Assembly (NCBI RefSeq): GCF_003287495.1 | Contig: NZ_PRLE01000009.1 | Span: 1-44,885 of the forward strand | Length of the DNA stretch: 44,885 nt | DNA from: Faecalibacterium prausnitzii | Lineage (GTDB): Bacteria > Bacillota > Clostridia > Oscillospirales > Ruminococcaceae | Reading direction: 5' to 3' | Part shown: piece by piece, positions 33,129-42,162 of the stretch | Layout of the letters: each line of letters starts with the position of its first letter | How positions within the stretch are numbered: position 1 is the first letter of the stretch | Notes under the pieces: generated by a model | What the model was told of the DNA's origin: nothing | Seen by the model: only the letters and a program-made list of their open reading frames with translations | The model's database searches: none | Translations under genes and position numbers: made by a program

Positions 33129-34793
33129 TTATTTCATGATGATATCGTTGATATCGCCGCCGCCGGGGATCATGGGCAGGACTTTCTCGTCCTTGTCGAT
33201 CATGCACTCGATCCAGGTGGGGCCTTTCTGCTTGAGGGCGTCGGCAAACGCGGTCTGGAACTCCGGGAGATTGGTGCAGCGGTAGCCTTTCAGGCCAAAG
33301 CCCTCGGCCAGCTTGACGAAATCCGTCTTACGGTGGGGGTCGGTCTGGGAGAAGCGCTTTCCATAGAACGTGGTCTGCCACTGGCGGACCATGCCCAGCA
33401 CCTGATTGTTGAAGATGACCGTGATGATGGGCAGCTCATAACTGACGGCCGTGCAGGCCTCGTTGAGATTCATGTGGAACGAGCCATCGCCCGTGAACAT
33501 GACTACCCGCTGGTCACGGCCCAGCGCCATCTGCGCGCCAATGGCCGCGCCGTAGCCAAAGCCCATGGTGCCCAGGCCGCCGCTGGTGATAAAGCCGCGG
33601 CTCTTGGCGTGGCGCAGGTACTGCGCCGCCCACATCTGGTGCTGGCCCACGTCGGTGACATACACGGCCTCGGGACCGCACTGGTTGCACACTTCGCCGA
33701 TGACCTGATGGGGCATCAGGCGGGTGGGGTCGGACACGGGGTGGTAATCCTGTGCCTGCCACTCGCGGATCATGGCCATCCAGTCGGGGTGCTTCTTTTC
33801 CTCGATCTGGGGGAGCATGGCGTTGAGGACGTAGGCGGCATCGCCGGTGATGGAAAGGTCCACATCCACGTTCTTGCCCAGCTCGCTGGGGTCAATGTCG
33901 ATCTGAATGATCGTTGCGTTCTTTGCAAAGGTCTTGGGGTTCAGCGCCACACGGTCCGAGAAGCGAGTGCCCACCGCGATGAGGACATCACAATCCGCCA
34001 CGGCCCGGTTGGAGGTGTAGCAGCCGTGCATTCCCACCATACCGATGTTCATGGGGTCGCCATAGGGCACGACGCCTGCCGCCATCAGGGTGTAGGTAGC
34101 GGGGATCTCCGCCTTGTGGATGAGGTCGCGCAGGGGCTGGCAGGAGGCCGCCGAGCGGACACCGCCGCCAAAGTAGACCAGCGGCCGCTGTGCCGCGTTG
34201 ATGAGGTCCGCCGCCCACTTGACCTGCTCTGCATTAAAAGTGGTCACCGTGCGGATGGGCTCCGGCTTTTTGGAGGTAAACTCGCAGACCGCCGCGGTCA
34301 CGTCCTTGGGGATATCCACCAGCACGGGACCCTTGCGGCCGCTCTGTGCAATGCGGAACGCGGCCCGCATGGTATCGGCCAGGTCTTCCACCCGGCGCAC
34401 CGTGAAATTGTGCTTGGTAATGGGCATCGTAATGCCCTCAATGTAAGCTTCCTGGAAGCCGTCCTTGCCCAGACCGCTGGTGACAACGTTGCCCGTAAAG
34501 GCCACCATGGGTACGGAATCCATGTAGGCCGTGGCAATGCCGGTGACCAGGTTGGTAGCACCCGGGCCGCTGGTGGCCAGCACCACACCGGTGCGGCCCG
34601 TTGCGCGGGCGTAGCCATCCGCTGCATGGGACGCGCCCTGCTCGTGGGCCGTCAGCACATGGGTGATGCGATCGGCGTTCTTATACAGCTCATCGTAAAG
34701 GTTGAGCACCGCGCCGCCGGGATAGCCAAAGATGGTCTCCACGCCCTGCTCACAAAGGACCTCTACAAAAATCTGTGAACCATTCAACTGCAT
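33129..34793 (-). CDS. ilvB: acetolactate synthase large subunit
   Basis: The 554-residue thiamin diphosphate enzyme forms acetolactate or acetohydroxybutyrate from pyruvate. The activating glutamate is in HEQGASHAADGYARATG, and the cofactor-binding motif GDGSFHMNLNEACTAVSYE ends with NN further on. It is the first gene of the ilv operon. Its leader (34794-34890) has no T-box and no Leu/Val/Ile-rich peptide. AGGAG precedes the ATG. Confidence 0.96.
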   Translation of the reverse strand: MQLNGSQIFVEVLCEQGVETIFGYPGGAVLNLYDELYKNADRITHVLTAHEQGASHAADGYARATGRTGVVLATSGPGATNLVTGIATAYMDSVPMVAFTGNVVTSGLGKDGFQEAYIEGITMPITKHNFTVRRVEDLADTMRAAFRIAQSGRKGPVLVDIPKDVTAAVCEFTSKKPEPIRTVTTFNAEQVKWAADLINAAQRPLVYFGGGVRSAASCQPLRDLIHKAEIPATYTLMAAGVVPYGDPMNIGMVGMHGCYTSNRAVADCDVLIAVGTRFSDRVALNPKTFAKNATIIQIDIDPSELGKNVDVDLSITGDAAYVLNAMLPQIEEKKHPDWMAMIREWQAQDYHPVSDPTRLMPHQVIGEVCNQCGPEAVYVTDVGQHQMWAAQYLRHAKSRGFITSGGLGTMGFGYGAAIGAQMALGRDQRVVMFTGDGSFHMNLNEACTAVSYELPIITVIFNNQVLGMVRQWQTTFYGKRFSQTDPHRKTDFVKLAEGFGLKGYRCTNLPEFQTAFADALKQKGPTWIECMIDKDEKVLPMIPGGGDINDIIMK

Positions 34794-34901
34794 GGTGTGT
34801 TTCTCCTGTTTCCTGTTCCCTCATGACATACACTTCCAAAGAAAGTGCATTTACACGTCATTTTTTTCGATCTCTCAGCTTTTTTGAACGTTGGGTCAAT
34901 T

Positions 34902-34929
34902 ATACTATAAATCGGGCCGTTGTCCAGCG
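34902..34929 (-). promoter_or_regulatory. promoter of the ilv operon
   Basis: On the minus strand TGGACA, a 16-base spacer and TATAAT stand about 110 bases before ilvB. An imperfect hairpin with ATGAC/GTCAT ends and a CACTT/AAGTG core lies in the leader near 34822-34861. Coordinates are accurate to a few bases. Confidence 0.6.
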
Positions 34930-34979
34930 ACGATTTGTAACGTGAATCACCGCAAAGATGAAGATAATTGAACACCATC

Positions 34980-35008
34980 TTGCGCGATGCCAAAAGCAGC
35001 GATATAAT
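34980..35008 (+). promoter_or_regulatory. promoter of the DUF815 ATPase gene
   Basis: TTGCGC (34980-34985), a 17-base spacer and TATAAT (35003-35008). The promoter lies inside a longer version of the reading frame and so fixes the start at 35036. Confidence 0.8.
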
Positions 35009-35035
35009 TTGAAAAAGAAAAGAGAGGGAACAGCT

Positions 35036-36253
35036 ATGACATTACGTGAATGGAACGCCCGCCTGCACGGGCTTGTGGTATTTCGTGCCCTGCTGGAGGA
35101 CCCGGTGGTGGCAAAACTCGTCGATTTAACGGACCGGATGGACGCCGGGGCCTCCGGCATGGGCCTGGTGTGCGACGCCGTGGCCGCCTTTGAGGCCGCC
35201 CTGTTTGAGCACACCCCCAACTGGAGCGATTATCTTTCCAACGCCGTTCTGGAATCGGAGACTATCTGCGTGCGGCAGGCGGCTGCCGGACAGCTCTCCC
35301 CCGTTTTGCAGAGTGCGCTGGACAGCGAGCTGGCCTTTCTGCAGGCACTGTGCGGTCTGACACTGGACAAACTGTTCCAGACCGCTTATTCAGAGCAGAG
35401 CCAGCGGCCGGAGCTGGCTTTCCTGCCCCGTTGGGAAACGCGGGAGCTGGACCTTGCCGCCGCATATACCCAGCGGATGAGCGAGGTGGGCAAAAAGGGC
35501 TACGGCATGTTTGCCAAGCACCATGTTTTCACCGTGGAGAACGGTCAGCTGGTGCCGGTCAAGTATCCGGACCCCCAGAAGCTCTCCGAGCTGCCCGGCT
35601 ACGAACAGGAGCGGGAAAAGGTGATTGCCAACACCCGGGCTCTGCTGACCGGGATGCCTGCCAACAACGTGCTGCTCTACGGCGACGCGGGCACCGGCAA
35701 ATCCAGCACCGTCAAAGCCATCTGCAATGAGTTTGCCGCCGAGGGCCTGCGCCTGGTGGAAGTCAAGAAAAATCAGCTCTACCAGATCCCGGACCTGATG
35801 GACAAGCTGGCCGCCAATCCGCTCAAGTTCATCCTCTTCATTGATGACCTGAGTTTTACGGCCAACGACGATAATTTCGCCGCCCTGAAAGCCATTCTGG
35901 AGGGCAGCGTGGGCGGCCGGGCCCGGAACATCGCGGTCTATGCCACCTCCAACCGCCGCCACCTTATCAAGGAGACGCTGACCGACCGCACCGGCGACGA
36001 TATCCACGAGGCCGACACCCGGCAGGAGCTCATGAGCCTGTCCGCCCGGTTCGGCCTCACGGTCACGTTCCAGCGGCCGGAGAAAGCACGCTTTGAGGCC
36101 ATCCTCACCGAGCTGGCCAAGCAGCACCACATTGAGATGCCCCACGACCAGCTCCTGGTCAAGGCCGAGGCTTTCGCCATCCGGGCCGGCGGCCGCAGCC
36201 CCCGCGTGGCCAAGCAGTTCATTGAACAGTGCGAGTCCGGTGTCCAGAAATAA
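35036..36253 (+). CDS. AAA-type ATPase, DUF815 family
   Basis: The 405-residue protein has an all-helical N-terminal region of about 200 residues followed by an ATPase domain. Walker A is LLYGDAGTGKSSTVKAI (about 222-238), Walker B is FILFIDDLSF, and NIAVYATSNRRHLIKE looks like the sensor region. DUF815 proteins are DnaA/DnaC-like AAA enzymes of unknown function. ATG 35036 has GAGGG 8 bases upstream. The gene is single and ends at a shared terminator. Confidence 0.85.
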   Translation: MTLREWNARLHGLVVFRALLEDPVVAKLVDLTDRMDAGASGMGLVCDAVAAFEAALFEHTPNWSDYLSNAVLESETICVRQAAAGQLSPVLQSALDSELAFLQALCGLTLDKLFQTAYSEQSQRPELAFLPRWETRELDLAAAYTQRMSEVGKKGYGMFAKHHVFTVENGQLVPVKYPDPQKLSELPGYEQEREKVIANTRALLTGMPANNVLLYGDAGTGKSSTVKAICNEFAAEGLRLVEVKKNQLYQIPDLMDKLAANPLKFILFIDDLSFTANDDNFAALKAILEGSVGGRARNIAVYATSNRRHLIKETLTDRTGDDIHEADTRQELMSLSARFGLTVTFQRPEKARFEAILTELAKQHHIEMPHDQLLVKAEAFAIRAGGRSPRVAKQFIEQCESGVQK

Positions 36254-36269
36254 TTTGATCTGATATCAG

Positions 36270-36308
36270 AAAAGCGCCCGTGCAGTTTCCCTCTGCACGG
36301 GCGCTTTT
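36270..36308. terminator. bidirectional terminator
   Basis: AAAAGCGCCCGTGCAG and its exact complement (36293-36308) flank TTTCCCT. It ends the ATPase gene and the convergent Big_2 gene. Confidence 0.92.
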
Positions 36309-36317
36309 GTGTTTGCT

Positions 36318-37292
36318 TCAGCTCAGCCGGTTCAGCCGGACTGCCACATAGGGGTCCGGGAGTTTGAGCTCATCGGCCAGGTCTTCCTCGCTGGCGTATT
36401 TTTCTGCCGCAATGCCCACCAGCACGCTGCAGGTATCGAACCGCCCCTCCGGGGAGAGGGCCGTGATCTTTGCCTCACCGTCCGCGACCGCGGTCACCAC
36501 GCCGTTGGGGTCCACGGTGGCCACACCGGGGTTAGAGCTCACCCAGGTGATGGGGACGCTCCCGCCGCTTTCCAACGCCACAGAGGCCGTCAGAGTCTCT
36601 TTGCTGCCCACCGTTTTAAAGAGCAGGTCGTTCTTGTTCAGCGTCACACGGCCAATGTCCGAAGTGACGGTCACGGTACACCGCACGGCCTGCCCGTTGG
36701 AAGCCAGCGCCGTGATGGTGGCACCGCCGGTTCCCTGTGCCGTCACCAGACCGTTTTCATCTACCGTAGCCACCTCCGGGTTGGAGCTCAGCCACTGGTA
36801 AACATAAATAAAGGAGTGGTCATTGTTGATGAGCTTCAGCTGTTTTGTGGGGTGGAGATCATCATATTTCAGGGCTAAGCTCAGGCTGCTCTGATCCAGA
36901 GCCGGCTTTTTGGCCTCGCCCCCCGCGCTCTCCTTGGTCACCGTCACCTTGCAGGCTGCCCGGTCCCCCCGGTCTGAGATGGCCGTAATGGTCGCGGTAC
37001 CCGCGCTCCGCCCGGTCACCTTGCCGTCGCCATCCACCGTGGCCACGGTGGGGTTGGAGCTCATCCAGACGATGAAATAATAATCGCTGCCGCTGCCGGT
37101 GTAGAGGTAGGCTCTGGGGCGAGGGTCTTCCTCCGTGATCTCCAGGTTCATTTCCGTCACTTCCAGCTCCAGCCCTTTGCTGCCCGGCTGGGGTGCGGGA
37201 GCCGCCTGGGCCATCAGCCCGGAAGCCAGCAGCACCCCGCTGAGGGCAAGCGCCGCCAGAAGCCGCCCAGTTTTCTGCATCCTATGTCTCAT
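36318..37292 (-). CDS. secreted protein with three Big_2 (Ig-like) domains
   Basis: The 324-residue protein has a signal peptide (MQKTGRLLAALALSGVLLAS, then AQAA). Three bacterial Ig-like domains of group 2 follow, each recognised by 'W-x-SSNP-x-VATVD-x-x-G-x-VT' (about residues 75-120, 165-215 and 245-295). The domains mediate surface adhesion or protein contacts. No cell-wall sorting motif or S-layer domain follows, so it is either released or held by other means. The start at 37292 has GGAGGG upstream. A strong promoter and a 22-bp palindrome precede it. Confidence 0.85.
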   Translation of the reverse strand: MRHRMQKTGRLLAALALSGVLLASGLMAQAAPAPQPGSKGLELEVTEMNLEITEEDPRPRAYLYTGSGSDYYFIVWMSSNPTVATVDGDGKVTGRSAGTATITAISDRGDRAACKVTVTKESAGGEAKKPALDQSSLSLALKYDDLHPTKQLKLINNDHSFIYVYQWLSSNPEVATVDENGLVTAQGTGGATITALASNGQAVRCTVTVTSDIGRVTLNKNDLLFKTVGSKETLTASVALESGGSVPITWVSSNPGVATVDPNGVVTAVADGEAKITALSPEGRFDTCSVLVGIAAEKYASEEDLADELKLPDPYVAVRLNRLS

Positions 37293-37385
37293 CGGGTCGT
37301 CTTCCCTCCTGTCATCCGTTTTGCTGTTTGGATAAGATGCCGCACGCATGTCATTTTTCAGTACAAATTCTCCCACTTACAGCTT

Positions 37386-37414
37386 ATTTTACACGCGGGG
37401 GAAGCAAGGGTCAA
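37386..37414 (-). promoter_or_regulatory. promoter of the Big_2 gene
   Basis: TTGACC (37409-37414), a 17-base spacer and TAAAAT (37386-37391) read toward the gene. Confidence 0.7.
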
Positions 37415-37448
37415 GTTTTTCGGCGCAAATGTCACAAACTCGACGTGG

Positions 37449-37470
37449 CTTTTGGTGAGCTCACCAAAAG
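37449..37470. promoter_or_regulatory. perfect 22-bp palindrome, probable operator
   Basis: CTTTTGGTGAG is followed at once by its exact reverse complement. It has no loop, so it fits a dimeric protein better than an RNA hairpin. It lies 35 bases upstream of the Big_2 promoter -35 and behind the rubrerythrin terminator. Confidence 0.6.
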
Positions 37471-37484
37471 TTATTCTCCTTTTT

Positions 37485-37526
37485 TGTGCAAAAAGAGACC
37501 GCCGCACCTTTCCGGATGCGGCGGCC
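37485..37526 (-). terminator. terminator of rubrerythrin gene
   Basis: On the minus strand a stem of GCCGCCGCA/TGCGGCGG type is followed by TCTCTTTTT. It lies about 35 bases after the stop codon. Confidence 0.8.
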
Positions 37527-37558
37527 GTTGTGGGAACTTGCGGGAATGAGAAAATCGC

Positions 37559-38098
37559 TTAATAGTTGTGCTTTTTCAGCTCAAAGAAGCTCTGCGGGTG
37601 TGCGCAGACCGGGCACTTCATCGGAGCAGATTTGCCGATATAGGTGTAACCGCAGTTGCGGCAGATCCACACCTGCTGCTCCTCCCTGGCAAAGACTTTG
37701 CCATCCTTGAGGTTGGCGGCCAGCTCACGGTAGCGCTCTTCGTGCTCTTTCTCGATCTGGCCCACCATGGTGAACAGGGCAGCCAGTTGGTTGAACCCCT
37801 CTTCCTTGGCCTCTTTGGCCATGCGGGGGTACATGTCGGTCCATTCGTCATGCTCGCCGCCCGCGGCCAGCTCCAGGCAGGTCATCACATCCGGCATCTC
37901 GCCGCCGTTCAGGGCCTTGAACCAGAGCTTTGCGTGCTCTTTCTCGTTGCCGGCGGTCTCCTCAAAGATGGCGGCCAGCTGCTCATAGCCTGCCTTTTTG
38001 GCCACCGAGGCAAAGAACGTGTACTTGCTGCGGGCCATGCTCTCGCCTGCAAATGCTTCCATCAGGTTTTTCTCGGTCTTGCTGCCTTTCAGTTCCAT
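37559..38098 (-). CDS. rubrerythrin
   Basis: The 179-residue protein detoxifies hydrogen peroxide in anaerobes. The ferritin-like diiron domain carries [18 protein letters not shown] and [14 protein letters not shown] plus the second [11 protein letters not shown]...EKEHEERY pair. The C-terminal rubredoxin domain has CRNCGY and CPVCAH for one iron. I start at 38098, where AAAGGAGAG lies upstream; the longer frame runs through the promoter. The gene is monocistronic. Confidence 0.95.
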   Translation of the reverse strand: MELKGSKTEKNLMEAFAGESMARSKYTFFASVAKKAGYEQLAAIFEETAGNEKEHAKLWFKALNGGEMPDVMTCLELAAGGEHDEWTDMYPRMAKEAKEEGFNQLAALFTMVGQIEKEHEERYRELAANLKDGKVFAREEQQVWICRNCGYTYIGKSAPMKCPVCAHPQSFFELKKHNY

Positions 38099-38192
38099 GG
38101 TACTCTCCTTTGTTCCGGTATCTCTATTCCGGTATATCGCGTGTGCGGAGAAGTGATCCCCTCTCCGGCTCATTCTATGTTTCTCTGGGAGT

Positions 38193-38221
38193 ATTGTACC
38201 ACAAGATCGCGTAATAATCAA
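38193..38221 (-). promoter_or_regulatory. promoter of rubrerythrin gene
   Basis: TTGATT (38216-38221), a 17-base spacer and TACAAT (38193-38198). Confidence 0.75.
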
Positions 38222-38264
38222 GAATCATTCCTATTTATGGCCTGCCAAGAATTTTCTTTTGTTT

Positions 38265-41069
38265 TTAGCCATTATGCTGTTTGAGGGCACAGACAGCCAG
38301 GCTCAGGGCACTCCAGGCGGCCTGATACATCAGCACCATGACTACCGACAGCATCCCGACGCTGCCCGCGTAGGTCAGCAGCACCCCGATGACCACCGAG
38401 AACCACACCGACACCAGCTGTACCGTTGTGGCGCTGTTCTCGGCGTTCTGGGCCTGCTCCGCGGCACGCAAGCCGCCTGTCAGGCTGGCAAAGCCCTGGG
38501 TGTGGATCATACAGCAGGTCTCCGCGTTTTCCGCCGCCGGGGCTGCCTGTTCGGCTGCCGCAAGGGAGGTGCACTGCTCCTGATCCAGCAGCGTCACCAT
38601 GCCCTCAGGCAGGTGATACACCTCGGCGATCTGCCGGGCCGTCAGGCTGGGGTCCTCGCAGGAGACCAGCAGGCGGATGTTCTCTTTCTGGAGCATCTCC
38701 AGCCCGCGGGCCGCATTCCGCCCACCCACATAGTGGAGGACGAACATGGCGTGCAGATTGCCGGACACGGCCAGATACAAGATCTGCAGCGTGCCGTTCT
38801 GGGAGTGCTTCTGCTCGTATTCCAGTTCAGGCAGGGGCACGCCCTCCCGCTCCATGTACGCCCGGTTGCCAATGAGGACGCGGTTGTTATCGCACCAGGC
38901 CGCAAAGCCCAGGCCCTGGTGCACTTCCAGGTCCTTGATCGGGTAGAGGATATCGGTGCGGTCCTCAATGATCTGCCGGAACAATCCCCGCAGCGCGGCG
39001 CAGCTCTGGTTGAGCACGCTGGCCGAGTAGAGAATGGCCCGGTCGATGCGGCCGCCCTTGAAGATGCGGATGTCTTCCAGCATGGCGCTGTCCGCCGTAA
39101 AGAGTTCGTCCGCGTCCACCTGCACGGTGTCCACGCCGCCCAACTCTTCCACCGCTGCCCAGCCCGGGATGACAGCACCTGCCGCCGCAGCGGTCCGCTG
39201 CAGCCGCAGGGAGGCCACACCTGCCACCAATGTGGAGGAGAGGGGCGCGCCCATGCAGAGTATGGCGGTCAGGGCCGCCGCGCCGCCGCTGATGCCGCCG
39301 CCAAACAGCAGGAACACCAACCCGGCCAGCACACCGGCAGCCAGCAGGATGTACGCGGTCTTCCGGGCACGGCGCTCACTGGCCCGCTCCCCAAAGCTCT
39401 GCTCCACCAGCTTTTCATCCCAATCGGTGGGGCGGCTGAGGAGGATCCAGGGGTCTTTCTGGTCCAGACTCCGGGAGAGCATCCGGATCAGGTCTTTGTC
39501 TTTCACCCGGTAAGCGCCCCGGTGCTCCGGCTCGCTCATGGCCAGATCGTAGCCGCCTTTCACGGCAGCCAGCTGCACCCGGCTGCCCAGCAGGGCCATA
39601 AACAGGCCCAGTGCCGCGATGCCGGAGAGGATCGTAAAGCTGGAAGTCTGGTAGCTCTGGGCGTTCAGCAGGGCGACGACCGCCTCCAGCAGGGCCGCAC
39701 AGGCGGCCAGCGCGGGCATGGTGTCGCTGCTGGGGCGTCCATCCTTTTTCAGGCCCAGCAGACCGTCCCGCAGCACGGGGGCCGCCACGGCCATGGCCGC
39801 CGCCAGGAACAGCAGGTTGGCGGCATAGAACGCCGCCGGGGCCACTACAGGGTCCAGCGCTGCCAGCGGAGCCAGAAGCCCTTCTGCCACCAGTCCAAAG
39901 TGGAGCAGCACCGCGGCCAGGATACCGCCCAGCACACAGCGCAATGTAAGGGCTGCGCCCATCTTGCGCAGCTTTTCGCCGACCTCTTCCGGGGTGGCGG
40001 GAGCCTCCTCGCCTGCCGGCTCTGCCTCGGCTGCCGGGGTCCCGTCCACAGGCACTTCTGCCGTGGATGCTTCCGCAGCCGGAGCGGCCTTGAGGGCCTC
40101 CACCGGCGGCTCTTCCGAAGGATTGCCCTCGTTGTCCAGCCCGATGAGCGGCAGGCTCATGCTGTCGTCCGGGCCGGGAGCCGTTTCCCGGGTGGGTGCC
40201 TTCACTTCATCATCGGCTTTCCCAAAGAAGCGGAACGCCGGGATCTCCGTCGTCTTCTCCTTGCCGCTCTCCGGCTCTGCCGCAGTTTCCATGCGGGGTG
40301 TCGGCTGGGATGTCACCGGCAGCTTTTCCGGAGTTTTCTCCGGCTCTGCAGGAGTCTTGGGCGGCTCCGGAGCTGCCTTGTCCTCTGCAAACACCAAACC
40401 GGTCAGGGGGCTGGCAGGCAATGTCTCCGTCTGCTTGGGTGCAGACTTTGCAGGCGCTTTCGGCTTGCCAAAGAGCATGGCTTTCAGCTCTTTCATCTCC
40501 TCGTCTTCCCGCTGCTCCATGGCACTGCGGGACGCAGCCGACTGATCGAGTTTCTGCTTTTTCGTTTCATTACTGGGTGCCGGAGCGGTTGCCTTGTTCT
40601 CCGGTTTTTCTTTCTTCACCGGCTCCGCGGGCTTTGCCGGTTCTGCCGGTTTCACGGGCTCCGGTGCGGGCGCTTCCGGTTTTGCAGGCTCCTGCGGTGC
40701 CTTTTCCGGCGTGGCAGGTACAGGCTGCTTTTTTGGCTCCGGCATGACCGGCTGTTCCGCAGCAGCCTCTTCCGGTTCCAGCACCAGTTCCAGATCGGCC
40801 TGAGGCTCCTCGGCGTCATCGCCCAAAACAATTTCCCCCGTGGGCGGCAGCTCCAGCCCGCGCTCCGCCGGTTTCTTTGTTTCCGGTTCCGGCTTTCCGC
40901 GTTGGAACAGCCCCCCGAACAGCCCGCGTTTGGGCGGCGTTTCCTCTTCTTCACGGCGGCTCATGGCCTCCGGTACCTGCGCCACGCTGGTGCTGAAGAA
41001 CGTGCGGAATTTCTCTGCCGCGATCTCTTCCTGCGTCAGCTCTTTGCGGCGCTTATCCTCTTTTGGCAT
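38265..41069 (-). CDS. pseudo-P1B-type ATPase with long disordered N-terminus
   Basis: The 934-residue protein starts with about 360 residues rich in Pro, Glu, Ala and Lys (KPAEPAKPAEPVK repeats). From about 370 it follows a P1B ATPase: paired membrane helices, a 'SSDTMPALAACAALL' segment, a helix pair near 570-615 with CMGAP in place of CPC, then VDTVQVDADELFTAD (Asp652) where DKTGTLT is expected. VLIGNRAYMEREGV matches the nucleotide domain and LLVSCEDPSLTARQIAEVY matches the TGD region with TGD replaced. GDGxND is not found. It is therefore probably unable to form the phosphoenzyme. GGGAGG precedes the start. Confidence 0.75.
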   Translation of the reverse strand: MPKEDKRRKELTQEEIAAEKFRTFFSTSVAQVPEAMSRREEEETPPKRGLFGGLFQRGKPEPETKKPAERGLELPPTGEIVLGDDAEEPQADLELVLEPEEAAAEQPVMPEPKKQPVPATPEKAPQEPAKPEAPAPEPVKPAEPAKPAEPVKKEKPENKATAPAPSNETKKQKLDQSAASRSAMEQREDEEMKELKAMLFGKPKAPAKSAPKQTETLPASPLTGLVFAEDKAAPEPPKTPAEPEKTPEKLPVTSQPTPRMETAAEPESGKEKTTEIPAFRFFGKADDEVKAPTRETAPGPDDSMSLPLIGLDNEGNPSEEPPVEALKAAPAAEASTAEVPVDGTPAAEAEPAGEEAPATPEEVGEKLRKMGAALTLRCVLGGILAAVLLHFGLVAEGLLAPLAALDPVVAPAAFYAANLLFLAAAMAVAAPVLRDGLLGLKKDGRPSSDTMPALAACAALLEAVVALLNAQSYQTSSFTILSGIAALGLFMALLGSRVQLAAVKGGYDLAMSEPEHRGAYRVKDKDLIRMLSRSLDQKDPWILLSRPTDWDEKLVEQSFGERASERRARKTAYILLAAGVLAGLVFLLFGGGISGGAAALTAILCMGAPLSSTLVAGVASLRLQRTAAAAGAVIPGWAAVEELGGVDTVQVDADELFTADSAMLEDIRIFKGGRIDRAILYSASVLNQSCAALRGLFRQIIEDRTDILYPIKDLEVHQGLGFAAWCDNNRVLIGNRAYMEREGVPLPELEYEQKHSQNGTLQILYLAVSGNLHAMFVLHYVGGRNAARGLEMLQKENIRLLVSCEDPSLTARQIAEVYHLPEGMVTLLDQEQCTSLAAAEQAAPAAENAETCCMIHTQGFASLTGGLRAAEQAQNAENSATTVQLVSVWFSVVIGVLLTYAGSVGMLSVVMVLMYQAAWSALSLAVCALKQHNG

Positions 41070-41104
41070 CCTTGTCCCTCCCTGTTTTTTTGGAGTCCAC
41101 CTGC

Positions 41105-41920
41105 TCAGGCGTTTTTGGCGGCACGCTGCGACTGGATCTCATACAGGATGATGCCCGCCGCCACCGAGACATTGAAGCTGTCCACACCGGTGCCCTCGGC
41201 AGCCATATCCAGCCGCACCACACCGTCGCAGAGCTTCTTTACCAGCTGGGATACCCCGCTGCCCTCGCTGCCCATTACCAGTGCAATGGGACCGGTGAGG
41301 TTGTTCTTGCGCAGCGGCACACCGTCCATATCGGCGCAGTAGACGAACACGCCCTGCTCTTTCAGGCGGCGGATGGTTTCACCGATGTTCGCTACCCGGG
41401 CCACGGGCAGGCGCTCGGCCGCGCCCGCGCTGGACTTGATGACGGTAGGCGTCACGGACGCGCCGCCCCGCTTTGGGATGACGATGCCGTGGGCACCGCA
41501 GAGCAGTGCGCTCCGCATCACCGCGCCCAGATTATGGGGGTCCTCAATGCCGTCGCTCAGCACCAGAAACGGGGGCTCGCCCTTGGCTTTTGCAGCCTCC
41601 AGCAGGTCTTCCACCGTCACATACTCGATCTCACTGGCAAACGCCGCCACGCCCTGGTGGCTGTCCGTACCGGTCATCAGCCGGAGCTTGTTGGGGTTCA
41701 CCCGCTTGACGGCAGCGCCCACTTCCTTGGCCATGGCGGTGTAGTAGGCCGCCACAGCCGGGGCCATGCCCTCGGCCAGCAGCACGGTATCCACGCCAGA
41801 ACCGCTCTTGAGCAGTTCGGTCACGGGGTTTTTGCCGTAGACCAGGCTCTCGTTCTTGGCTGCTTTGGGCTGCTCGTCCGTATTACGGCGGGGACGGCGC
41901 GGGGTATTTTTTTCTTCCAT
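41105..41920 (-). CDS. rlmB: SpoU-family 23S rRNA 2'-O-methyltransferase (RlmB/TrmH)
   Basis: The 271-residue protein has an N-terminal RNA-binding domain (LVYGKNPVTELLKSG) and a SpoU knot domain. The three motifs are PHNLGAVMRSALLCGA, IALVMGSEGSGVS and VDSFNVSVAAGIILYE. This layout is that of RlmB, which methylates G2251 of 23S rRNA; related enzymes act on tRNA, so the target is likely but not certain. A basic tail precedes the domain. GAGGAGAA lies before ATG 41920. The large protein upstream in coordinates starts 35 bases after its stop and may be co-transcribed. Confidence 0.9.
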   Translation of the reverse strand: MEEKNTPRRPRRNTDEQPKAAKNESLVYGKNPVTELLKSGSGVDTVLLAEGMAPAVAAYYTAMAKEVGAAVKRVNPNKLRLMTGTDSHQGVAAFASEIEYVTVEDLLEAAKAKGEPPFLVLSDGIEDPHNLGAVMRSALLCGAHGIVIPKRGGASVTPTVIKSSAGAAERLPVARVANIGETIRRLKEQGVFVYCADMDGVPLRKNNLTGPIALVMGSEGSGVSQLVKKLCDGVVRLDMAAEGTGVDSFNVSVAAGIILYEIQSQRAAKNA

Positions 41921-42162
41921 GGGTCGTTCTCCTCTCAATTTCTATGGAAAGACGCTTCCTGCATCTGAAAGTTTCCTGTTTTTGTGACAGAATCCGATAT
42001 TGATTCATCTTGAAGTATAACATAAGCGGACTTTCTTTGCCATAGAATTGCGGTTTTTTCTTCCAGAGAATTTCCCGCTTCCACCCAAGACGCCCCGCCC
42101 GGGTATAAAGAAGTGTTGCCAGCTCCCGGGCAAAATATCCGTCCCATTTCCGGGCGGTGGTG

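Noticed and set aside
32895-34778. 627-codon open frame on the plus strand
   Set aside because: It is antisense to ilvB and part of ilvN, with no start signals.
34794-34960. T-box or leucine attenuator before ilvB
   Set aside because: No TGGNACCGCG-like box, terminator or run of Leu/Val/Ile codons is present.
38259-41342. 1027-codon open frame on the plus strand
   Set aside because: It is antisense to the pseudo-P-type ATPase gene and rlmB. High GC content keeps it open, no ribosome binding site precedes it, and the product is a low-complexity Gly/Arg/His/Leu mixture.
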